NCBI GenBank assembly: GCA_017412445.1
Contig: JAFPYA010000044.1
Location: 1-5,075 of the forward strand
DNA length: 5,075 nucleotides
Source of the DNA: Clostridia bacterium
Lineage (GTDB): Bacteria > Bacillota > Clostridia > Christensenellales > Aristaeellaceae
Reading direction: 5' to 3'
The translations under genes and the position numbers were made by a program. Shown here piece after piece: positions 1-4,603 of the stretch. Below the pieces are notes generated by a model. It did not search any database. It was given only the letters and a program-made list of their open reading frames with translations, and was not told the origin of the DNA. Numbering within the stretch: position 1 is the stretch's first letter; the number at the start of each line of letters is the position of its first letter.

Positions 1-647
1 CGGAAATCTCCTTCGCCACCCTGAAGGAAGACATGGACCTGGAGGAGGACATGATCAAGTACATCATCGACGCCGTGCTCACCGAAGCGCCGGAGGAACT
101 GGCCTTCCTGAACAGCTTCGTCGATAAGGAGCTGATCGAGCGCCTGACAAGCGTGCGCGACGCGGAGTTTGCCCACGTCACATACACCGAGGCCATAAAG
201 CTCCTCGAGCAAAGCGGCAAGGAGTTCGAGTACAAGCCCTACTGGGGCTGCGATTTGCAGACCGAGCACGAAAGGTACCTGACCGAGCAGATATTCGGCC
301 GCCCCGTGTTCGTGACGGACTATCCCAAGGAGATCAAGGCCTTCTATATGCGCATGAACGAGGACGGCAAGACCGTGGCCGCGGCCGACCTGCTGGTGCC
401 CGGCATAGGCGAGCTCTGCGGCGGCAGCCAGAGAGAGGAGCGCCTCGACCTGCTCACAAAGCGCATCGAAGAATTGCACATGAACCCCAAGGACTACTGG
501 TGGTACCTCGAGCTGAGAAAATACGGCTCGGTCACCCACTCCGGCTTTGGCATGGGCTTTGAGCGAATGATAATGTACCTGACCGGCGTAGCCAACATAA
601 GGGACGTCCTCCCCTTCCCAAGGACAACCAGATTCGCAGAGTTCTAA
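1..647 (+). CDS. asnS: asparaginyl-tRNA synthetase, C-terminal part (5' truncated by window)
   Basis: This is the last 214 codons of asparaginyl-tRNA synthetase, the cytosolic class II enzyme that attaches asparagine to tRNA-Asn. The reading frame is open from base 3, so the gene starts outside the window; full-length bacterial AsnRS is about 460 residues. The visible part begins at the end of class II motif 2 (EISFATL, matching the EPE-[IM]-AFADL region of the family). It then carries the AsnRS-typical WGCDLQTEHERYL, PVFVTDYPKEIKAFYM, and VPGIGELCGGSQREER stretches. Class II motif 3 is at SGFGMGFERMIMYLTG, whose arginine contacts ATP in the family. The end, IRDVLPFPRTTRFAEF, is the normal AsnRS C-terminus, so the gene is complete at its 3' end (TAA at 645-647). 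There is no convincing U-tract terminator after the stop. The next feature is a 7-bp hairpin and then copy 1 of the intergenic repeat. Confidence 0.97.
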   Translation, partial: EISFATLKEDMDLEEDMIKYIIDAVLTEAPEELAFLNSFVDKELIERLTSVRDAEFAHVTYTEAIKLLEQSGKEFEYKPYWGCDLQTEHERYLTEQIFGRPVFVTDYPKEIKAFYMRMNEDGKTVAAADLLVPGIGELCGGSQREERLDLLTKRIEELHMNPKDYWWYLELRKYGSVTHSGFGMGFERMIMYLTGVANIRDVLPFPRTTRFAEF

Positions 648-660
648 ACAACCCGCCCAA

Positions 661-677
661 CGCAGCCGCAGGCTGCG
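661..677 (+). other. short perfect hairpin after asnS
   Basis: CGCAGCC (661-667) and GGCTGCG (671-677) form a perfect 7-bp stem with a 3-base GCA loop, starting 14 bases after the asnS stop. No T-run follows on either strand, so it does not look like an intrinsic terminator. It could protect the mRNA 3' end or belong to the 5' edge of the repeat that starts at 684, but copy 2 has no equivalent hairpin. Confidence 0.4.
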
Positions 678-683
678 CCGCCA

Positions 684-961
684 GAATCCCAAGGGAGACC
701 TGGAGGGGCCGCAAGCTCCTCCAACCCAAATCCGCAGCGTCGGCATGTACGCCGCGAGGAATGATTTGAGCGAAGGCGAGCTTGCCCGCCGAGAGCGAAA
801 ATCATCACCTTGCGGTTTTTGCGCCCGGAAAAATCCGCAGATTTTTCAGCAAAAACCGTAAACCTGTTACATAGTCATCAAAACTCTGCCGTTTAAATAA
901 AACACCACCCCGCACACCAAAACCCAACCGTTTGAAATGAATCAAAGATTCATTTCAAGCG
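684..961 (+). repeat. structured intergenic repeat, copy 1 (five hairpins; possible ncRNA)
   Basis: This non-coding element recurs at 1754-2027 in the same orientation. In order it holds: H1, 701-709 with 715-723 (9 bp including wobble G707-U717); H2, 737-742 with 750-755 (one T-C mismatch); H3, 761-767 with 799-805, interrupted by GA/GA and GAA/GAGA internal loops; H4, 810-822 with 849-861 (13 bp, wobble G812-U859) enclosing an inner hairpin 828-834/841-847; an A/C-rich unpaired linker 862-928; and H5, 929-943 with 947-961 (15 bp, wobble U931-G959). Bases 750-805 differ from copy 2 at one position in 56, while H4 and H5 have changed in a pairing-preserving way. It lies between asnS and the queT riboswitch. 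I see no terminal inverted repeats, transposase or credible ORF. It could be an RNA family, a REP/MITE-like repeat, or both. Repetition and folding are read directly; the RNA role is inference. Confidence 0.85.
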
Positions 962-962
962 A

Positions 963-975
963 GGGGCGAAGCCCC
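963..975 (+). other. GGGGC/GCCCC mini-hairpin between repeat and riboswitch
   Basis: GGGGC (963-967) and GCCCC (971-975) pair perfectly around a GAA loop, two bases after repeat copy 1 and five before the preQ1 aptamer. It is absent from copy 2, so it belongs to the queT leader or is unique spacer. No T-run follows, and no function can be assigned. Confidence 0.4.
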
Positions 976-979
976 ATAT

Positions 980-1019
980 AGACAGTTCGAAACCATCCTG
1001 TCTCTAAACAAAACTACGG
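980..1019 (+). promoter_or_regulatory. preQ1-I riboswitch aptamer upstream of queT
   Basis: The sequence shows a 6-bp stem P1, AGACAG (980-985) with CTGTCT (998-1003), around a 12-base loop TTCGAAACCATC. An A-rich tail CTAAACAAAACTACGG (1004-1019) follows. This matches the preQ1-I layout: the loop has the same length as the Bacillus subtilis one, begins UUC, and ends in the C (997) placed to pair with preQ1. The tail resembles the known AUAAAAAACUAAGG type. C993-C994 can pair with G1018-G1019 for the H-type pseudoknot. Ligand binding in this family lowers expression of queuosine-precursor genes, and the next gene is queT, which fits independently. The aptamer's 3' end abuts an AAGGAG Shine-Dalgarno (1021-1026). 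I assigned it by recognition, without a covariance-model search. Confidence 0.82.
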
Positions 1020-1020
1020 A

Positions 1021-1057
1021 AAGGAGACGGGTCTGCCTTATGCTTTGGGCAGACCCG
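1021..1057 (+). promoter_or_regulatory. queT expression platform: distant SD plus 10-bp hairpin
   Basis: AAGGAG (1021-1026) is the only good Shine-Dalgarno near queT but lies 41 bases before its ATG. Between them CGGGTCTGCC (1028-1037) pairs perfectly with GGCAGACCCG (1048-1057). If that hairpin forms, the SD is brought to an effective distance of about 11 bases from the ATG at 1068. A competing helix exists: 997-1004 (the 3' strand of P1 plus flanks) can pair over 8 bp with 1024-1031, which would break both P1 and this hairpin and cover part of the SD. No U-run follows the hairpin, so translational control looks more likely than termination. Which state is 'on' cannot be told from the sequence. 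Confidence 0.55.
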
Positions 1058-1067
1058 AGCCATTGCA

Positions 1068-1625
1068 ATGAAGCAGATCAACATGTCCAAGGGCGCAAGG
1101 TACATCACCCGCGCCGCCGTCATCGCCGCGCTCTACGTGGTGCTCACCCTCGTAATGTGGGAGTATTCCTACGCTGCCATACAGGTGCGCGTGAGTGAAG
1201 CGCTGTGCGTGCTTCCCCTGCTGTTCCCGGAGGCCGTGCCCGGCCTGTTCGTGGGCTGCATAGTGTCAAACCTGATAGTCACCCACGGCCAGCTGCTGGA
1301 CGTGGTCGCAGGCTCGCTGACCACCCTCGCCGCCGCTTATCTCACAATGAAGATAGGCTACTTCCGTCCGAGCCTCAAGGACGCAAAGTACTGGCTCAGC
1401 CTCATCCCCCCCGTGCTTTTAAACGCCGTGATAGTCGGCACGGTGGTGCTCTACCTCTACGGCTTTGCAGGCTTTGGCGTAGCCGAGACCCACAGCTGGA
1501 AATACCTGCCCTACAGCATGCTGACCGTGGGCGCAGGCGAGGTGATAAGCGTGTACGGCCTCGGCTCGCTCATGTACATAGCCCTAAGAAAGCTGCCCAA
1601 TTCGATCTTCTCTCAGGGAAAATAA
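1068..1625 (+). CDS. queT: QueT family queuosine-precursor ECF transporter S component
   Basis: The 185-residue integral membrane protein is a QueT-type substrate-binding (S) subunit of an energy-coupling factor transporter. In this family it imports a queuosine precursor and relies on a shared EcfA/EcfA'/EcfT module encoded elsewhere. Recognisable stretches are RYITRAAVIAALYVVLTLV (11-29, first membrane segment), the family-typical IQVRVSEALCVLPLLFPEA (38-56) and VPGLFVGCIVSN (57-68). Further hydrophobic segments lie at about 77-98, 110-132 and 147-172, giving roughly six membrane passes. The ATG at 1068 has no adjacent Shine-Dalgarno; an alternative ATG at 1083 (residue 6) has none either and would give the shorter N-terminus usual for the family. 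The upstream preQ1-I aptamer supports both identity and regulation. The length is normal and the gene intact, with a terminator hairpin seven bases past the stop. Confidence 0.92.
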   Translation: MKQINMSKGARYITRAAVIAALYVVLTLVMWEYSYAAIQVRVSEALCVLPLLFPEAVPGLFVGCIVSNLIVTHGQLLDVVAGSLTTLAAAYLTMKIGYFRPSLKDAKYWLSLIPPVLLNAVIVGTVVLYLYGFAGFGVAETHSWKYLPYSMLTVGAGEVISVYGLGSLMYIALRKLPNSIFSQGK

Positions 1626-1631
1626 AAGCAA

Positions 1632-1665
1632 ACCGCCCTTTGACGCCAAAAGCGCAAAGGGCGGT
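1632..1665 (+). terminator. probable intrinsic terminator of queT, possibly bidirectional
   Basis: ACCGCCCTTTG (1632-1642) pairs perfectly with CAAAGGGCGGT (1655-1665). Three more pairs (1644-1646 with 1652-1654) continue the stem past a bulged A. It begins seven bases after the queT stop. The + strand tail is AAATAATTT, a poor U-tract. The - strand tail reads TTGCTTTTATT, somewhat better, so it could also stop transcripts arriving from the thioesterase operon. Confidence 0.6.
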
Positions 1666-1694
1666 AAATAATTTAAAGACTGCCGCACAAGTAT

Positions 1695-1724
1695 AAATCC
1701 CAAGGATAGCTTGGATGAGCCCGC
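1695..1724 (+). repeat. degenerate 5' fragment of the structured repeat
   Basis: From 1695 the sequence begins AAATCCCAAGG and continues with most of the bases found at the start of copy 2 (1754 onward), including TGGA and GCC positions, before diverging. It therefore looks like a partial third copy, about 30 bases long, placed 30 bases before copy 2. CCAAG (1701-1704 region) and CTTGG form a short stem here. It may be a remnant of a tandem duplication or of an earlier insertion. Confidence 0.5.
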
Positions 1725-1753
1725 TATCTCGCCTTTGCGCTTGCAGCGTCCTC

Positions 1754-2027
1754 AAATCCCAAGGGTGGCCTGGAGGGGCCGCAGCCCCTCCAACCTCAAT
1801 CCGCAGCGGCGGCATCTACGCCGCGAGGAATGATTTGAGCGAAGGCGAGCTTGCCCGCCGAAAGCGAAAATCATTTCCTTACAGTTATTTCTGAAAACTC
1901 CGCAGATTTTTCAGAAATAACTGCTAACCTGTTGCGTATCACTCAAAAACCCTGCCGTTTATACCAAGCCCTCACCCCGCAGAACAACCCCCACCGCTCA
2001 AAATGAATCTCCGATTCATTTTGAGCG
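1754..2027 (+). repeat. structured intergenic repeat, copy 2 (five hairpins; possible ncRNA)
   Basis: This is the second copy of the element at 684-961, same orientation, between convergent queT and the thioesterase gene. H1 pairs 1771-1779 with 1784-1792 (9 perfect bp). H2 pairs 1806-1811 with 1819-1824 (6 perfect bp, repairing the mismatch in copy 1). H3 pairs 1829-1836 with 1868-1875, then GA/GA, a 2-bp GC helix (1839-1840/1864-1865), GAA/GAAA, and a 4-bp GGCG/CGCC helix with an 8-base loop. H4 pairs 1879-1894 with 1911-1927 (16 bp, one bulged C1924). A linker with conserved CCTGCCGTTTA and CACCCCGCA words follows. H5 pairs 1995-2009 with 2013-2027 (15 perfect bp). Differences from copy 1 inside H4 and H5 fall as matched pairs. 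It ends 15 bases short of the thioesterase stop, so it could also form the 3' end of that operon's antisense side. Confidence 0.85.
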
Positions 2028-2042
2028 AGAATCGTCAGCCTG

Positions 2043-2441
2043 TTACAGTTTATACCCCGTCCCCGTAAACTGCGCAATGAGCCTGCCGGTGTCGTCGGTG
2101 ACCTCGACTATGTACACGCCGGTGGTGCGGCCGCTCTTTAGGCGGCGGGCGCGGGCAAGGAGCCTTGTGCCCTTCGGGGCACTTAAAAAGTTTACGTTCA
2201 CGTCGAGCGCGACGGTGAGCTGGTGGTCGTTGTTCGAGCAGGCCGCAAAGGCGAAGTCCGCGAGCGTAAATATCGCGCCGCCCATCACGCCGCCGTAGGC
2301 GTTTTTGTGCCTGTCGGTGAGCGTCAGGCTGCACAGCGCAGTGCCGTCGCCGATGTCGTCGAGCGTCATGCCGTTTTCGGTGGCGAAGCGGTCGTTTACG
2401 AAGTGCGCCCGCGCCTCCTCAAGACTGTTGAATGTAGCCAT
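2043..2441 (-). CDS. PaaI-like hotdog-fold acyl-CoA thioesterase
   Basis: This 132-residue protein is a single hotdog domain of the PaaI/YdiI thioesterase group, which hydrolyses acyl- or aryl-CoA thioesters in the cytosol, usually as tetramers. The signature is NAYGGVMGGAIFTLADFAFAA (residues 48-68, written here in part): the GG pair and the LAD aspartate D62 match the HGG...LAD motif, where the aspartate is the catalytic residue in PaaI. The central-strand region LTVALDVNVNFLSAP (75-89) and the terminal GRTTGVYIVEVTD...IAQFTGTGY also fit. Length is normal. Translation starts at the ATG at 2441 with SD AAAGGA (complement of 2449-2454) seven bases upstream. Its start is 46 bases after the symporter stop, with no promoter or terminator seen between, so the two are likely one transcript. 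The substrate is unknown. Confidence 0.87.
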   Translation of the reverse strand: MATFNSLEEARAHFVNDRFATENGMTLDDIGDGTALCSLTLTDRHKNAYGGVMGGAIFTLADFAFAACSNNDHQLTVALDVNVNFLSAPKGTRLLARARRLKSGRTTGVYIVEVTDDTGRLIAQFTGTGYKL

Positions 2442-2487
2442 TGAAATGTCCTTTCATCGTTTGCCCGGTTTGACTTCGGGCAGCCTT

Positions 2488-4080
2488 TTATTGCTCGTCG
2501 CCCAGCGTCTCGGTCTGGCGCACGGTTACGGTCTTATTGTAGCAGACGAAGGCGTTGTCCACAATGGTGCCGTCCGTTTTGGGCGTAATGAAGCTTATTA
2601 TCGGCACAATCACGAGCCCCAGCAGCATGCAGAACGCGCCGGCGTAGATGGGATTTGAGAGCATGCCAAGGAAGTTCGGCAGCGCCTTGAGGTTTATGAG
2701 CATGACCAGCGTCATGAATATGCTCGAGAAGAAGAAGCTTACGTAGCAGGCGCCCTTGGTGGTGCGCTTCCAGTACAGGCCGTAGAGGAAGGGCGCAAGG
2801 AACGCGCCGGCCATCGCGCCCCAGCTTACGCCCATCGCCTGAGCTATGAACGCCACCGGAGAATTGACCTGAATGATGGCGATAATGGCCGAAATGGCGA
2901 TGAACACCACTATCAGCGCGCGCATGGTCACGAGCTGCTTCTTTTCGTCCATGCTCTTCATCACGCGCCCCTTGAGCAGGTCGAGCGTAACCGTGGAGGA
3001 CGAGGTCAGCACCAGAGACGAAAGCGTGGACATGGAGGCGGAGAGCACCAGCACCATCACTATGCCTATCAGCACGGGGCCGAGGTTCGACAGCATGGCC
3101 GGGATTATTGCGTCAAAGCCGCCTACGGGGTTGCCGGTCTCGGCGACGACGCCGATTCTGTCGCTGAACAGACGGCCAAAGCCGCCAAGGAAGTAGCAGC
3201 CACCCGCGACTATCAGCGCGAAAACCGTGGATATGACGGTGCCCTTGTGTATGTCGCCCTCGCTCTTTATGGCGTAGAACTTGCCCACCATCTGGGGCAG
3301 ACCCCACGTGCCCAAGGAGGTCAGCACCACAACGCCCAGCAAAAACAGCGGATCGGGTCCCAGGAACGAGGCAAATATGCCGGGCACGGTGCCGTTGGCA
3401 GCCAGCGGGTTCTGGTCCTGAACCTGAGCCAGCCCGTTCATAGCGCTCATAAGGCCGTCGTAGGGCTGCTGATTGAGCACCGCGACGATAACGGCCACGA
3501 TGCCGCCTATCATTATGAGCCCCTGTATGAAGTCGTTTATGGCGGTGGCCATGTAGCCGCCCACTATTACGTATATGCCCGTAAGCACCGACATCACCAG
3601 CACGCACCAGAAGTACGGGATGCCAAAGGCCATCTCAAACAGGCGGCTCAGGCCGTTGTAAAGGGAGGCGGTGTAGGGTATAAGGAATATGAAGATTATT
3701 ATCGAGGCGATGACCTTGAGGCTTGGGGAGCCGAAGCGCTTCTCGAAGTAGTCCGGCATAGTGGCGCTGCCCAGATGCTGGGTCATTATGCGCGTGCGCC
3801 GCCCCAGCACCACCCATGCCAGAAGCGAGCCTATGACCGCGTTGCCAAGGCCTATCCACGTGGAGGCTATGCCGAAGCGCCAGCCGAACTGACCCGCGTA
3901 GCCCACGAATATAACTGCGGAAAAGTAACTTGTGCCGTAGGCAAACGCAGTCAGCCACGGGCCGACCTGCCTGCCGCCCAACACGAAGCCGCTGACGTTT
4001 GTGGCGTGCCTTCGGCAATAGATGCCTATGCCCACCATAACGCCGAAAAATACCACGAGCATAATGATTTTAATCGCCAT
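2488..4080 (-). CDS. sodium:solute symporter family (SSS/SLC5) permease
   Basis: This 530-residue membrane protein belongs to the sodium:solute symporter family (PutP/PanF/SGLT type), which couples solute uptake to Na+ entry. About 13 hydrophobic segments are visible, starting at residue 3. Family marks include GFVLGGRQVGPWLTAFAYGT (31-50) and GGYMATAINDFIQGLIMIGG (174-193, the SSS signature area). The serine/threonine-rich helix LSASMSTLSSLVLTSSST (346-363) corresponds to PutP's Na+-binding TM8. The substrate cannot be read; proline, pantothenate and carboxylates are all transported by relatives. I chose the ATG at 4080 because SD AAAGGA (complement of 4089-4094) is eight bases upstream. An in-frame ATG at 4107 would add MSGAERKKI but has no SD. 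The downstream thioesterase gene has the same SD, and the pair probably forms an operon. Confidence 0.9.
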   Translation of the reverse strand: MAIKIIMLVVFFGVMVGIGIYCRRHATNVSGFVLGGRQVGPWLTAFAYGTSYFSAVIFVGYAGQFGWRFGIASTWIGLGNAVIGSLLAWVVLGRRTRIMTQHLGSATMPDYFEKRFGSPSLKVIASIIIFIFLIPYTASLYNGLSRLFEMAFGIPYFWCVLVMSVLTGIYVIVGGYMATAINDFIQGLIMIGGIVAVIVAVLNQQPYDGLMSAMNGLAQVQDQNPLAANGTVPGIFASFLGPDPLFLLGVVVLTSLGTWGLPQMVGKFYAIKSEGDIHKGTVISTVFALIVAGGCYFLGGFGRLFSDRIGVVAETGNPVGGFDAIIPAMLSNLGPVLIGIVMVLVLSASMSTLSSLVLTSSSTVTLDLLKGRVMKSMDEKKQLVTMRALIVVFIAISAIIAIIQVNSPVAFIAQAMGVSWGAMAGAFLAPFLYGLYWKRTTKGACYVSFFFSSIFMTLVMLINLKALPNFLGMLSNPIYAGAFCMLLGLVIVPIISFITPKTDGTIVDNAFVCYNKTVTVRQTETLGDEQ

Positions 4081-4134
4081 GATCTTTTTCCTTTCAGCCC
4101 CGCTCATTCACTTGTATGCGAGGCGTTCATGTTT

Positions 4135-4171
4135 ACTTTAATACTTTAATACATAAAAGCATTAAAGTCAA
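4135..4171 (-). promoter_or_regulatory. candidate promoter of symporter-thioesterase operon with three octamer boxes
   Basis: On the - strand TTGACT (complement of 4166-4171) is followed after 17 bases by TAAAGT (complement of 4143-4148). These match the -35 and -10 consensus at 5/6 and 4/6 positions. Transcription would start near 4136, leaving a leader of about 55 bases. The word ACTTTAAT occurs twice in tandem (4135-4142, 4143-4150), and its inverse ATTAAAGT is at 4161-4168. Two of the boxes overlap the -10 and -35. The 8-bp inverted repeat with centres 18 bases apart looks like an operator. No regulator is identified. Confidence 0.5.
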
Positions 4172-4376
4172 GAGGTTTACATAATTTTTATATGCCGCTG
4201 CCGCCGAGAAATCGCACGCCCTCTCGGGTAAGCTGACGCAAAGGCGCACCCCATTCTTATATGGTAACGCGTCACTACGACACCAGCGCCGGCTTTGTCA
4301 AAATAATTTGCATCAAACTCTGCAAAAAGTCTGCATAGTCCTCTGCATTTTGTAAACATAAAGTTAACCGCAAAAA
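4172..4376. other. divergent intergenic spacer, no gene recognised
   Basis: No credible gene lies in this stretch between the two divergent promoters. It contains a CCGAGA/TCTCGG hairpin (4204-4209/4222-4227). It also contains a possible longer fold in which CAAAGGCGC (4239-4247) pairs with GCGC...CTTTG (4286-4297, with a 3-base bulge), enclosing a CCAT/ATGG stem. From 4307 to 4347 four similar hexamers (TTTGCA, then TCTGCA three times) recur every 11-12 bases. None of this matches a regulatory family that I can name. Confidence 0.5.
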
Positions 4377-4403
4377 TTAGCACTCACCTCTTGACAGTGC
4401 TAA
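4377..4403 (+). promoter_or_regulatory. CIRCE operator (HrcA binding site)
   Basis: TTAGCACTC (4377-4385), nine bases, then CAGTGCTAA (4395-4403). This matches the CIRCE consensus TTAGCACTC-N9-GAGTGCTAA at 17 of 18 arm positions; only the first base of the right arm (C for G) differs. HrcA binds CIRCE and represses heat-shock genes at normal temperature in Gram-positives. The right arm overlaps the -35 box (4391-4396), so bound HrcA would block RNA polymerase at the hsp20 promoter. Confidence 0.93.
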
Positions 4404-4418
4404 CAAAATGAGTATAAT
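4391..4418 (+). promoter_or_regulatory. sigma-A-type promoter of hsp20
   Basis: TTGACA (4391-4396) and TATAAT (4413-4418) are both perfect consensus boxes, separated by 16 bases. The start site should fall near 4425, giving a leader of about 186 bases before the hsp20 ATG. The intrinsic strength of this promoter makes sense under HrcA repression. Confidence 0.92.
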
Positions 4419-4446
4419 ATATGGCGAACAAAGGGAGAGGGAAAAG

Positions 4447-4578
4447 ATGAGTGAGAGCCCCGCGGTGAAAGCGGCGCGGATCGCCCAAAGCCCGCCCGGA
4501 GTTCGGGTAACAACATTTCAACGACCTACGCTTAGGCACAGCCCGCCGCCCTCCGGGGCAAGGCGACCGCGCAAATGA
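4447..4578 (+). CDS. possible 43-codon leader ORF in hsp20 5' UTR
   Basis: An open frame of 43 codons, starting MSESPAVKAARIAQSPPG and ending at TGA 4576-4578, lies wholly inside the hsp20 leader. A purine-rich AGGGAGAGG (4432-4440) sits six bases before its ATG and could act as a Shine-Dalgarno. The peptide is rich in Arg, Pro and Ser and matches nothing I know. Its stop overlaps, as ATGA, an ATG at 4575 that is in frame with hsp20. It may be a translated leader peptide or merely an open frame in GC-rich structured RNA. The base composition and the lack of a recognisable domain favour caution. Confidence 0.25.
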   Translation: MSESPAVKAARIAQSPPGVRVTTFQRPTLRHSPPPSGARRPRK

Positions 4579-4595
4579 AACAAGCGCACAGTCTG

Positions 4596-4603
4596 AAGGA
4601 GGT
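4596..4603 (+). promoter_or_regulatory. strong Shine-Dalgarno fixing the hsp20 start
   Basis: AAGGAGGT is a near-perfect complement of the 16S rRNA 3' end, seven bases before the ATG at 4611. It decides for that start over the in-frame ATG at 4575, which has only a weak AAGG 11 bases away. CCTCC at 4550-4554 could pair with GGAGG (4598-4602) and hide the site. Confidence 0.85.

Noticed and set aside
532..729. 65-codon open frame on the - strand over the asnS end and repeat start
   Set aside because: It is antisense to asnS and runs into the repeat's hairpin H1. It has no ribosome binding site or domain, and its sequence is explained by GC-rich palindromes.
929..961. H5 hairpins of the repeats (also 1995-2027) as intrinsic terminators
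   Set aside because: They are long and perfect but AT-rich, and no T-run follows on either strand.
953..982. TTTCAA and TATAGA as a queT promoter
   Set aside because: Match to consensus is poor and transcription would begin inside the preQ1 aptamer, leaving it non-functional.
1570..1815. 81-codon open frame on the - strand reaching into repeat copy 2
   Set aside because: It overlaps queT, the terminator hairpin and repeat H1. Copy 1 does not preserve the same protein frame, so the repeat is not coding there.
2462..2482. TGCCCG/CGGGCA hairpin between symporter and thioesterase genes
   Set aside because: In the transcribed (-) direction it is followed by AACGATGAAAGG, not a U-run, so it is not a terminator separating the two genes. 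It could be an mRNA-stability stem, but six pairs are too few to claim that.
3247..4149. 300-codon open frame on the + strand opposite the symporter
   Set aside because: It is rich in His, Ala and Tyr, which is typical of the complement of a membrane-protein gene. It has no domain and the symporter on the other strand is unmistakable.
4235..4243. GACGCAAAG, a word seen in c-di-GMP-I riboswitches
   Set aside because: The flanking helices and tetraloop-receptor parts of that riboswitch are not present, and the segment lies upstream of both candidate promoters, so it would not be in either leader.
4177..4383. 68-codon open frame on the - strand in the divergent spacer
   Set aside because: It starts at a non-ATG codon inside CIRCE, has no usable Shine-Dalgarno, and its composition is unremarkable.
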